Below, one piece after another: positions 45,459-53,465 of a DNA stretch of 64,000 nucleotides (position 1 is its first letter; the number at the start of each line of letters is the position of its first letter). The DNA comes from Nocardioides iriomotensis. GTDB lineage: Bacteria > Actinomycetota > Actinomycetes > Propionibacteriales > Nocardioidaceae. Below the pieces are notes generated by a model that was given only the letters and a program-made list of their open reading frames with translations, was not told where the DNA came from and made no database searches. Location: assembly GCF_004168035.1 (NCBI RefSeq), contig NZ_SDPU01000010.1:62001-126000 (forward strand). Reading direction: 5' to 3'. Both the position numbers and the translations under genes were made by a program.

Positions 45459-47486
45459 TCACAAGCCGTCGAGCGCGTCCAGCACGCCCGTCTGCTGGAT
45501 CAGCCGCCAGACCTTGGCGCGCTGGTGCGCGACGAAGCTCGCGGTGAGGTGCTGGTTGTCGCGCCACACCACCATGCCGTCGACGACCGGTGAGCAGAGC
45601 GGCCCTGCCGGGCAAAACGCCGGGTTGAGGTCGACGGTGTACGCCGCGTCGACGTCGGCGGCGACCGCGAGGTAGTAGGCGTCGCTCGGCCGGTTCGTCG
45701 TCGTCAGCGGCACCACGCAGTCGTCGGGGTCCTTCGCCGACGTGAGGCAGTCGTTGGGCACGAACGACCGCGGCGTCGCCACCGACTGCACCATCAGGGT
45801 CCGGTCGGCGACCTTCTCGATCTTGTCGAGGGTGTCGCGAGTGGCGCGGAGCAACGACCGCTCCAGGCCCAGGTCGCTGCCGTCGCGGTTCTCCAGCCGC
45901 TGGTGCCACTTACCGTGGTCACGCGGCAGCGTCGCGACGACGACGAGGTCCGGGTCGAGCCTCGGCAGCACCGTGTCGTACCAGCCGGTGCGTGCCTCGT
46001 CGCACCGCTCCTGGCGCTTCGGGGAGGACTGGGTGTTGCGGAGGTTCTCCTGCCAGGGGCAGCCGGACACGATGTTGGTCGAGAGCGTGAAGTCGTGCTT
46101 CTTCGCCAGCTGCTCGAACATCGCGGTCATCATCCGCGCGTGGCTGTCGCCGACAAGGAGCACGTGCGCGCCGCTGCCCTCATGCAGCACGCAGCGGTCG
46201 AGGTCGTCGACCTGGCAGGTCTGCTCGGTGCCCCGGTCGCGGTCGACCCGGTCCCAGTCGACGTCCTTCGGCAGCGGGTCGGAGTGCGCCGCCGCAAGCT
46301 TCCCGACCGCGGCGCCACCCGTCCCGGACGCGACCGCCGGTGGCTGCTCGCGCTCCAGCACGGTCGGCACGACGAGGACCGCGGCGAGCACGCTGCACGC
46401 GACCCCGACCGCCGAGACCCGCCAGCGGAACCGGTTCAGCCGCTTCGCGGACCGGACCGGCTGCTCGAGCAGCTCGGCCGACGCTGCGGCGAGGCCCGTC
46501 GCGATGACCGCGGCCAGCGCCGCCATCGTCACCGGGCCGACGTCGAGGAACATGCCCATGACGAGGATGGCCGGCCAGTGCCAGAGGTACGTCGAGTAGG
46601 AGATCTGGCCGAGGTACACGACCGGTCGCAGCGAGAGCGCCTTCGCGAGCGGCTGGTCCTCGTCGAGCATGAGCCCGGCGACGATCATCAGGCACGCCGC
46701 CGTACCGAGGAAGCCGCGGTTCGACTGGGACATCGCCACCGCGCTGAAGCAGAGCACGGCGAAGAGCGCCATGCCGCCGACGGCCACGGCACGCGCTCCC
46801 ACCCGCGGCAGCCGGACCGGCCAGGTGCGCAGCGCGACGGCCATGAGGGCACCGGCCGACAGCTGGTAGAGCCGCGCGTCGGTGCCGTAGTAGGCGTGGA
46901 TCGGGTCGGCCGTCGCCCAGTAGACCTGCGCACCGATCGACGCGACGGTGACGACGGCGAGGCCGGCGACCATGACCCCGCGGCGCGACGACCGTGCGAG
47001 CAGCAGGATGAGCAGCGGGAAGACGACGTAGAACTGCTCCTCGATGCTCAGCGTCCAGAAGTGCAGGAACGGGCTCTTGTCGACGTTGGGCGCGAAGTAG
47101 TCGTTGGCCTGCGCGATGAACCGCCAGTTGGCGACGTACAGCAGCGAGCCCTGCGCGTCGCCGACCAGACCGAGCCGCCGGACCACCGGCGCGACGAGCA
47201 GGAAGACCAGGCTGATGCCGACGATCGCGACCAGCGCGGCGGGCAGCAGGCGCCGCACCCTCCGGGCGTAGAACCGGCCGAGGTCGAGCCGGCCGGTGCG
47301 CTCCATCTCGGTGAGCACCACGTTGGTGACGAGGTAGCCGGACAGGACGAAGAACAGGTTGACGGCGATGAAGCTGCCCTGGATCCAGGGCACCTGGGTG
47401 TGGAACAGGATGATCAGGTACATCGCGAGCATGCGCAGCCCGTCGAGCGACGGGCGGTAGGCCCAGGACGTCGTGCGTGAAGCCAT
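45459..47486 (-). CDS. OafA-type acyltransferase 3 with C-terminal SGNH domain
   Basis: A 675-residue membrane O-acetyltransferase. The N-terminal acyltransferase 3 domain (~10-350, about 10-11 helices) starts SLDGLRMLAMYLIILFHTQVPW with the catalytic His and has FYARRVRRLLPAAL. The SGNH hydrolase domain (~400-670) has LLVGDSHARMMTAMF and a C-terminal D-x-x-H (WRDNQHLTAS). It transfers acyl groups to extracellular glycans or lipids. ATG 47486. Its stop is 3 bp from the paaZ stop. Confidence 0.92.
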   Translation of the reverse strand: MASRTTSWAYRPSLDGLRMLAMYLIILFHTQVPWIQGSFIAVNLFFVLSGYLVTNVVLTEMERTGRLDLGRFYARRVRRLLPAALVAIVGISLVFLLVAPVVRRLGLVGDAQGSLLYVANWRFIAQANDYFAPNVDKSPFLHFWTLSIEEQFYVVFPLLILLLARSSRRGVMVAGLAVVTVASIGAQVYWATADPIHAYYGTDARLYQLSAGALMAVALRTWPVRLPRVGARAVAVGGMALFAVLCFSAVAMSQSNRGFLGTAACLMIVAGLMLDEDQPLAKALSLRPVVYLGQISYSTYLWHWPAILVMGMFLDVGPVTMAALAAVIATGLAAASAELLEQPVRSAKRLNRFRWRVSAVGVACSVLAAVLVVPTVLEREQPPAVASGTGGAAVGKLAAAHSDPLPKDVDWDRVDRDRGTEQTCQVDDLDRCVLHEGSGAHVLLVGDSHARMMTAMFEQLAKKHDFTLSTNIVSGCPWQENLRNTQSSPKRQERCDEARTGWYDTVLPRLDPDLVVVATLPRDHGKWHQRLENRDGSDLGLERSLLRATRDTLDKIEKVADRTLMVQSVATPRSFVPNDCLTSAKDPDDCVVPLTTTNRPSDAYYLAVAADVDAAYTVDLNPAFCPAGPLCSPVVDGMVVWRDNQHLTASFVAHQRAKVWRLIQQTGVLDALDGL

Positions 47487-47536
47487 GTCGAGGCTCCTTC
47501 CCGCGACGCCGCGCGATACGCGCGATCCGGGCAGAG

Positions 47537-47554
47537 ATGGGTGTTAGCACCCAT
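47537..47554. promoter_or_regulatory. 18-bp palindrome ATGGGTG-TTAG-CACCCAT
   Basis: A perfect 7-bp inverted repeat around TTAG, in the gap between the divergent OafA-like and methyltransferase genes, 51 bp from the former's ATG. It could be an operator or a small hairpin; no adjacent regulator gene is evident. Confidence 0.45.
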
Positions 47555-47627
47555 TCCAACCACGGGTACGGCGCCCGGAGGGTGGGAGGACGCATGGCCT
47601 TGCTCGGCCTGGAGTCCGGAGGTGCCG

Positions 47628-48194
47628 TTGCCCGTCGCGGTGGAGTCGGCGTTCGACCAGTGGGCCATGAGCTACGAGCACAGCGACCTCCAGCGGCTGC
47701 TGTTCGACCCGGTGCACGCGACCGTCGTGGCCGAGCTCGGCCGGCACGTGGTCGACCGCAGCGCGGTGGTCGACGTGGGCTGCGGCACGGGGCGGCTGCT
47801 CCGCCGCCTGGACGGCGTGTTCGCGACGAGCGTGGGTGTCGATCCGGCCTCGGGGATGCTCGTCGCGGCCCGCCGCCTGGGCACCCGCGCGGGACTCGTG
47901 CGCGCGGGTGCCGAGCGGCTGCCGCTGGGCGACCGGTCCTTCTCGCTCGTCACCACGACACTCTCGGCGCGGCACTGGTCGGACGTGAACGCCGGGCTCG
48001 CCGAGCTGGCCCGGGTGCTGGCGCCGGGCGGGCTCGTCGTGGTCGGCGAGGCGCGCACCGGGCGCACGCCGTTCGTCGACGCGGCGGTGGCCGGTCGGCA
48101 CGGGCTCGACGTGGTCGCGTGCGTCCCCGCGCCGGTGCGCGGTCCGGTGCCACCGGCCGACGTGGTGACGTTGCGCCGCACGCCGCGCCGCTAG
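47628..48194 (+). CDS. Class I SAM-dependent methyltransferase
   Basis: A 188-residue Methyltransf_11-type protein. Motif I is VVDVGCGTGRLL (residues ~47-58), motif II region VGVDPASGMLVAARR, motif III-like LPLGDRSFSLVTTTLSARHW, and LAELARVLAPGGLVVVGE. TTG 47628 was chosen because GGAGG lies 5 nt upstream; GTG 47622 is also possible. Substrate unknown. The stop codon sits inside the -10 box of the next gene. Confidence 0.85.
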   Translation: MPVAVESAFDQWAMSYEHSDLQRLLFDPVHATVVAELGRHVVDRSAVVDVGCGTGRLLRRLDGVFATSVGVDPASGMLVAARRLGTRAGLVRAGAERLPLGDRSFSLVTTTLSARHWSDVNAGLAELARVLAPGGLVVVGEARTGRTPFVDAAVAGRHGLDVVACVPAPVRGPVPPADVVTLRRTPRR

Positions 48195-48197
48195 CGT
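48192..48197 (+). promoter_or_regulatory. -10 box TAGCGT, leaderless start
   Basis: TAGCGT ends 6 nt before the GTG at 48204 and uses the TAG stop of the methyltransferase gene as its first three bases. No SD is seen, which fits a leaderless transcript. Confidence 0.55.
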
Positions 48198-48203
48198 CAC
48201 GGT

Positions 48204-49028
48204 GTGGACACCGACGGCGTCGAGCTCACCTTCCGGCAGGTCTCCGGGCTGCGACCGTTCGTGATGGCGGAGGTGGACGGCTTCCCGGTCGGCCTGATGG
48301 TGCACTCCAACGCAGGCTTCCGCGCGATGGTGACCCACGACGTCGCCGCCCGGGCCGGTCTCGACCTGGCACCGGTGGAGCAGCCGCGCTACGGCATCGA
48401 GGCCGTCGGCCGGCTCGGCTCCCGTGGCCGCACCACCGCGGTCGCGGACCTCCGGGTCGGTGACGACCTCGCCGCCGGGGTCGAGATCGCCGTGTTCGAC
48501 GTACCGCAGGACGAGCCGGTGGACGGCATGCTCGGGATCGGCTGGCTGCGCGAGCGAGCGGTCGCGGTCGACCTCGGGGCGGGCCGGCTGCGGTTCGGCG
48601 GCGACGCAGTGGCCGGGACCGCGATGGCGTGGGACGACGGCTGGCAGGCGTACGTCGTCGACACGAGGGTCGACGGCTCGCCCGCGCGATTCGTCGTGTC
48701 GACGGTGGCGGGCGTCGTGCTGGACCCGGCGGCCGCCGCACGGCTCGGGCTCGGCCTGGGCGACGTGGTGGACGAGGACGGCGGCCCGACCGGCACCGTC
48801 GTGCAGGTCCGGCCCGTCCGGACGCCGTGGAGCGTCGAGCTCGACGGCCACGCGCGAGCGGTGCCGGAGGCGATGAGCTGGGACCTGTACGCGTACGCAG
48901 ACCGCCCGCGACCGGCGTCCGGCGGGATCGACGGGTTCCTGGGCTGCGAGCTCCTCGTCCGGGAGCGGGCGGTGGTCGACTTCGGGCGCGGCGAAATCGC
49001 GTTGCCTCCCCCGGACCGCCCCTCCTAG
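48204..49028 (+). CDS. Two-lobed retropepsin-like protein lacking catalytic Asp
   Basis: A 274-residue cytosolic-looking protein. Two similar halves each follow the retropepsin strand pattern: PFVMAEVDGFPVGLMVHSNAGFRAMV near 20, with VDGMLGIGWL later, and YVVDTRVDGSPARFVVSTVAGVVLD near 155, with IDGFLGCELLV later. The D-T/S-G triads expected in each half are replaced (HSNAG and STVAG). It may be a non-catalytic binding protein of this fold. No signal peptide. Family assignment is by pattern and needs a profile search. Confidence 0.6.
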   Translation: MDTDGVELTFRQVSGLRPFVMAEVDGFPVGLMVHSNAGFRAMVTHDVAARAGLDLAPVEQPRYGIEAVGRLGSRGRTTAVADLRVGDDLAAGVEIAVFDVPQDEPVDGMLGIGWLRERAVAVDLGAGRLRFGGDAVAGTAMAWDDGWQAYVVDTRVDGSPARFVVSTVAGVVLDPAAAARLGLGLGDVVDEDGGPTGTVVQVRPVRTPWSVELDGHARAVPEAMSWDLYAYADRPRPASGGIDGFLGCELLVRERAVVDFGRGEIALPPPDRPS

Positions 49029-49031
49029 CGT
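49026..49031 (+). promoter_or_regulatory. -10 box TAGCGT, leaderless start
   Basis: TAGCGT begins at the TAG stop of the previous gene and lies 7 nt before ATG 49039, the same arrangement as at 48192. Confidence 0.55.
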
Positions 49032-49038
49032 GACCGCC

Positions 49039-49764
49039 ATGGCCGTGGAGCTGTACGCCCTGACCTTCGACGCGAACGACCCCCGCCGCCTCGCCGACTT
49101 CTGGGCGGGCGTGCTGGACCTCCAGGAGGGGGACGACCCGTACGGCGCGGTCTCGCTGCTGCCGAACCCCGGCACCGGCTTCCGGCTCCGCTTCCAGGAC
49201 AACCCGCGCGCGAAGGGTGTCCACCAGAACCGCGCCCACTTCGACCTCGCCAGCGCCTCGCTCGACGAGCAGCAGGCGACCGTCGACCGGGTCCTCCGGC
49301 TCGGTGGCCGGCACTACGACGTCGGCCAGCTGCCCGAGGAGGAGCACGTCGTGCTCGCCGATCCCGAGGACAACGAGTTCTGCGTCATCGAGGCGGGCAA
49401 CGGCTTCCTCGCCGGCTGCGGCCTGGTCGGCGCGCTCTCGTCGGACGGCTCGCAGGCGACCGGCTACTTCTGGAGCCGGGCCCTCGGCTGGCCGCTGGTC
49501 TGGGACCAGGACGAGGAGACCGCGATCCAGTCGCCGCAGGGCGGATCGAAGATCAGCTGGGGAGGCCCGCCCGTGGCGCCGAAGCCGGTCAAGAACCGGA
49601 TCCACCACGACCTCGTGCCGTCCACCGACAGCGACGTGGCCGACGAGGTCGAGCGGCTCGTGTCGCTCGGCGCGCGCCGGATCGACATCGGTCAGGGTCA
49701 CGTCGACTGGGTGGTCATGGCCGACCCCGACGACAACGAGTTCTGCGTGCTGCCGCGTCCCTGA
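49039..49764 (+). CDS. Two-domain VOC (glyoxalase-like) protein
   Basis: A 241-residue protein with two VOC repeats. Each ends in the same motif: VVLADPEDNEFCVIE (~115) and VVMADPDDNEFCVLP (~235), and each contains an AHFDL/HHDLV His strand. This is the glyoxalase-like-domain group common in actinobacteria. Metal binding is likely; the reaction is unknown. GTG 49030 is an alternative start. Confidence 0.87.
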   Translation: MAVELYALTFDANDPRRLADFWAGVLDLQEGDDPYGAVSLLPNPGTGFRLRFQDNPRAKGVHQNRAHFDLASASLDEQQATVDRVLRLGGRHYDVGQLPEEEHVVLADPEDNEFCVIEAGNGFLAGCGLVGALSSDGSQATGYFWSRALGWPLVWDQDEETAIQSPQGGSKISWGGPPVAPKPVKNRIHHDLVPSTDSDVADEVERLVSLGARRIDIGQGHVDWVVMADPDDNEFCVLPRP

Positions 49765-49926
49765 ACCCCGCCGTACCGACGGCCGAGCGTCCCCACCGGA
49801 CGACCCTCCGGGCGGCGTCCGCGTGGGCAGGTTGACCTATTGACCGGTCTTCCGCCGGAGGGTGACGCTCGAAGCATCGCCCGAGCCTCGAACGAACGCC
49901 CCGCGACCTGCAGTGAGGGGGCAAGC

Positions 49927-50715
49927 ATGGGCACAGACAGCTCCGTCCAGCCTGAGGGTGTCCGCGAGCCGCCTCGCGCCGAACCCTCTCCCCGAGCACC
50001 GGAGGAGACGGACCTCGGCGATCGCGCCCTGTTCCGGCTGGGTTCCGTGCTCGGGGTGCTGGGCGTCCTGCTGGTGCTGGTCATGGAGGGGTTCCTCCAT
50101 CCCAGCCGCGCGCACCCGAACGACTCGCACGCCGCGTTCCGCGAGTACGCCGCATCCGGGTCCTTCACCTCCATCCACGTGGCCGACTTCGTCGGGACCT
50201 TCTGCATCGTGGTCGCGCTGGTCGCGCTGTACCGCTCCGTGGCCCCCGAAGGCGGCTGGCCGCGGGCGTGCGCCACGGTCGGCGTCGTCGGCGCCGTGGT
50301 CGTGACGGCCGTCTTCGCCGTACAGATGGCCGTGGACGGGGTCGCGCTCAAGTCGGCCGTCGACCACTGGGTGTCGGCACCGGCGGCTCAGAGGCCCGCG
50401 GCGTTCCTGGTCGCGGACGGGATCCGCGACATCGAGAAGGGACTGAGCGGGTTCTTCCAGATCGCGAACGGGTTCGCGCTCCTGGGGCTCGGGCTGGCCG
50501 TCGCCGTCGGCCGCACGCACCCTCGCTGGCTCGGCTGGGTCGGCGTCCTCGCCGGCGTCGGAGCGCTCACCGGAGGCTGGGTCACCGCGCACACGGGGTT
50601 CTCGATGTCGGCCAGCCGGTTCTCGTTGCCGACCGTCGTCTCGCTGGCGGTCTTCGTGCTGGGCGTCTGCGCGGTGCTGTGGCGTCGCGCCTCTCATGAC
50701 GGAGCCGAGAGCTGA
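49927..50715 (+). CDS. Six-helix membrane protein (DUF4386-like)
   Basis: A 262-residue protein with a hydrophilic N-terminus rich in Pro/Glu (~1-35). About six helices follow (e.g. VLGVLGVLLVLVMEGFL, VGTFCIVVALVALY, VVGAVVVTAVFAVQMAV). A conserved-looking loop contains HPSRAHPNDSHAAFREYA. ATG 49927 has AGGGGG upstream. Function unknown. It is followed 37 bp later by a secreted propeller protein, possibly in the same operon. Confidence 0.75.
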   Translation: MGTDSSVQPEGVREPPRAEPSPRAPEETDLGDRALFRLGSVLGVLGVLLVLVMEGFLHPSRAHPNDSHAAFREYAASGSFTSIHVADFVGTFCIVVALVALYRSVAPEGGWPRACATVGVVGAVVVTAVFAVQMAVDGVALKSAVDHWVSAPAAQRPAAFLVADGIRDIEKGLSGFFQIANGFALLGLGLAVAVGRTHPRWLGWVGVLAGVGALTGGWVTAHTGFSMSASRFSLPTVVSLAVFVLGVCAVLWRRASHDGAES

Positions 50716-50752
50716 CTCCACCGATGTTCCACGACGATCGAGGAAGTCCGAG

Positions 50753-52573
50753 ATGTCGAGACCCACACGGCTGAGCGCCTCCCTGCTCGTCCCGGCACTG
50801 CTCGTCGCCTCCACGGTGACCTGGGCGGCCGGTGGGGGCGGGGCGAGCGGCCCGGTGGAGGAAGGGGCGCCGTACGAGATCCCGGGCGTGGAGATCGAGT
50901 CGCACGACCACGTGCCGCCGATGATCGACAGCCGCGGCAACCTCTACCGGGTCACCGAGGACAGCGAGGCCCACGGCAACCGTCCGCAGGTGATGAAGTC
51001 CACCGACGGCGGCGTGACCTGGGTCGAGCAGGACCCGCTGCACCGTCCGTCGAGCGGCGACACCGAGGGCGGCTGGGCGCTGCAGGACGGGCCCACGATC
51101 TGGTTCGTCTGGGAGTCCACCGACGTCCGGTTGCTGCGGTTCAACACCTCCGACCACCCCACCGCACCGGACACGTACCAGTTCCAGAACGAGGTCGCGG
51201 CACCTGCGACCGACCCGGGACACGACCAGTACGCGTCGTTGGCCGAGAACGCCGACGACAGCCTCTGGGTCGCCTACGGAGGCGGGACCTTGGGCGCGCC
51301 CCACTCCTCGGTCGTGCGGCGTGACCCGCAGGGCACCTACACCAGCCGGGAGACCATCGACCCCGCCGCGGCGACGACCGCTCCCCGGCTGATCAAGGGC
51401 ACCGGTGACCGCACGTACGTCTTCTACAAGACGGCCGACAACCGGATCTACTTCCGAGCCCTCTCCGCCAACGGGACGCTGTCCGCGCCGACCCGGGTCG
51501 ACAGCGGCGGCACGAACACGATCCCGACACCGCTCACCAACGTGGTGAGCTACGCCGACGGCCGAGACGAGGTCCTTGTGGTCCTCTTCGCCGGCCCGGA
51601 CGGGATCCTCCGCTCGGTCGACGTCCGCAACGGTGTCCCCGGTCCTGAACAGGTCGTCAGCAGGACCCCGGTCACCATCAATCCGGGCGCCACCACCAAC
51701 GATGCCGCCGTGGCCCACCTGGCCGTGGTCGGCACCACCGTCATCGCCATGTGGTCCGACGCCGCGGACGGCGACGTCTACAGCGACCAGCGGCTCGACG
51801 GCGGCCAGTGGGGTCCCGACACCCTGCGGGTCGACACCGGCACGGGCACCGCCAGCGACGTGCAGTACGTCTACCTCAACGTGATGCGGCGGTCAGGCGA
51901 CCGAGCCACCATCGGGTTCACCTATGACGTCGGGCCGACCGTGGACGACGACTCCAACATCTTCTACCAGCAGTTCACCGTCGCCGGCCTGCCGACCGCG
52001 CCCGGCTCCGGCCCCGGCCCGGGTGGGACCACGTTCACGGCGGTCGACCCGCCGAAAGGACTGGTGCCGCGGCGGTCGACGCCGTTGCGCCTGCAGGTGC
52101 GCGACGCCGACGGGCGGCCGGTGGACGGGCGCACCCTGGGCGTCGTCGTGCGCGACACCGTCACCGGGGACCATCGGCGGCGTGAGCTGACCAGTGCCGG
52201 AGACCGGACGATGGTGCCCGTCCGGGGCTACGCGCACCCCACCCGGGTCACGGTCAGCGACGCGGCCGCCGGCACCAAGGGCCTGGTGCTCGACTTCCTG
52301 GTCAAGCCGCGCGTCAGCGCCACCGGCGCCCGGACCGCTCCGGGCCGGTACGCCGTGCACGGTCGGATCCACCCGGCGTCCACCAGCAGCGTGACCCTCC
52401 AGCGCCGGATGAGCGACGGCTGGGTGCGGCTCGAGCGACACACCTCCGGGCCGTCCGGACGCGTCACCTTCACCGGTGAGCCTCCCGGCACCTACCGGCT
52501 GACCGTCCCCGCCGCCGGCAATCGAGTCGCCGCGCACTCGCACCGGCTGCAGCTCGGCCACGGTCGGGGCTGA
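50753..52573 (+). CDS. Secreted sialidase-like beta-propeller protein
   Basis: A 606-residue exported protein. The signal peptide is at ~1-28 (LLVPALLVASTVTWA). Residues ~40-420 look like a BNR/sialidase-type propeller, with Asp-box-like units (KSTDGGVTWVEQD) and repeated strands (SLWVAYGGG, TYVFYKTADNRIYF, TVIAMWSDAADGDVY). The C-terminal ~190 residues hold Ig-like strands (TPLRLQVRDADGRPVDGRT, GRYAVHGRIHPASTSSVTLQRR). Sialidase catalytic residues are not evident, so enzymatic activity is unproven. ATG 50753 follows GAGGAAG. Confidence 0.72.
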   Translation: MSRPTRLSASLLVPALLVASTVTWAAGGGGASGPVEEGAPYEIPGVEIESHDHVPPMIDSRGNLYRVTEDSEAHGNRPQVMKSTDGGVTWVEQDPLHRPSSGDTEGGWALQDGPTIWFVWESTDVRLLRFNTSDHPTAPDTYQFQNEVAAPATDPGHDQYASLAENADDSLWVAYGGGTLGAPHSSVVRRDPQGTYTSRETIDPAAATTAPRLIKGTGDRTYVFYKTADNRIYFRALSANGTLSAPTRVDSGGTNTIPTPLTNVVSYADGRDEVLVVLFAGPDGILRSVDVRNGVPGPEQVVSRTPVTINPGATTNDAAVAHLAVVGTTVIAMWSDAADGDVYSDQRLDGGQWGPDTLRVDTGTGTASDVQYVYLNVMRRSGDRATIGFTYDVGPTVDDDSNIFYQQFTVAGLPTAPGSGPGPGGTTFTAVDPPKGLVPRRSTPLRLQVRDADGRPVDGRTLGVVVRDTVTGDHRRRELTSAGDRTMVPVRGYAHPTRVTVSDAAAGTKGLVLDFLVKPRVSATGARTAPGRYAVHGRIHPASTSSVTLQRRMSDGWVRLERHTSGPSGRVTFTGEPPGTYRLTVPAAGNRVAAHSHRLQLGHGRG

Positions 52574-52617
52574 CCGGTCTCGCGGTGGTCGCCACGGGGC
52601 GATGAGAGGGTTTCCCC

Positions 52618-53154
52618 ATGGCAGAGGGGGCGACTCAGGGTCGCGAGGTCGTGCTCGAGACGGATCGCCTGCTGCTGCGTCGGTGGCGCGTGGCCGATGC
52701 CGCCGTCCAGCGCGAGCTGTGGACCGAACGCGACCCCCGGGTGCCGCCGCACCGCCGGATCGACGCGGACGGACATCCCACGATCGCCGACATCGAGGAG
52801 TGGATCCGCGCCGACCGGCCGTCGCCTACCGGGTTGCTGGCGGTCGAGCGCAAGGCCGCCGGCGATGTCATCGGCTACTGCGGTCTGGTCGACAGCGGAC
52901 GGGGATCGGAGACGGAGCCGGAGCTGGCGTTCGAGCTGCTGCGCCGGGTCTGGGGTCAGGGCTACGCGACCGAGGCCTCCCTGGCCGTGCTGGACTGGGC
53001 GCGCTCGTCAGGGCACGAACGCCTCTGGGCAACGGTCTGGGACTGGAACACCGCGTCCCGCCGCGTCCTCGAAAAGCTCGGGTTCACCGAGACCGAACGG
53101 CACGAGGTCGACCCGGTCCGCGGTACCACGTTGTTCACCACGATCCGGCTCTGA
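52618..53154 (+). CDS. GNAT-family acetyltransferase (RimJ/RimL-like)
   Basis: A 178-residue protein: LETDRLLLRRWRVADAAV at the start, ELAFELLRRVWGQGYATEASLAVLDWA (the acetyl-CoA loop) and ASRRVLEKLGFTETER at the end. This is the RimJ-type group acting on protein N-termini or small amines. ATG 52618. It is the last gene of the rightward run from 49.0 kb. Confidence 0.88.
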   Translation: MAEGATQGREVVLETDRLLLRRWRVADAAVQRELWTERDPRVPPHRRIDADGHPTIADIEEWIRADRPSPTGLLAVERKAAGDVIGYCGLVDSGRGSETEPELAFELLRRVWGQGYATEASLAVLDWARSSGHERLWATVWDWNTASRRVLEKLGFTETERHEVDPVRGTTLFTTIRL

Positions 53155-53169
53155 GCGACTCCGCGCTGG

Positions 53170-53292
53170 TCAGAGCCTCGCCCGGTCCAGCCACCGGTGG
53201 TCGTCGCGCCACACGATGACGAGCGGCACGAGGGCAGCGATCGAGATGAGGACGCACACGGCGACCTGGATGGCTTCGCTGACAGCACCCAC
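53170..53292 (-). CDS. Possible 40-aa single-pass membrane peptide
   Basis: From GTG 53292 the frame encodes one hydrophobic helix (IQVAVCVLISIAALVPLVIVW) followed by a charged tail (RDDHRWLDRARL). GGAGG lies just 2 nt before the GTG, which is closer than ideal. The stop lies 15 bp from the convergent GNAT stop. Composition fits a small membrane protein, but there is no family support. Confidence 0.35.
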   Translation of the reverse strand: MGAVSEAIQVAVCVLISIAALVPLVIVWRDDHRWLDRARL

Positions 53293-53465
53293 GTCCTCCA
53301 GTGTGCATCCATTCGCACGCGCTGAAGGCCCTCGAGGGCCACACGACCGATCGTCGTCGGTTGCGCAACAGCGGCTTATGGGAGGATCTGCGAGGTCTGG
53401 AGCACCCCGGACCCGAACCTGGTCGCGCACGCACAGCGCGGCGTGCACTGACGAGAGTTGCAGAC

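Noticed and set aside
47537-47554. CIRCE-like heat-shock operator
   Set aside because: It contains TTAGCAC but lacks the CIRCE 9-bp arms and 9-bp spacer, and no chaperone gene is adjacent. Kept only as an unassigned palindrome.
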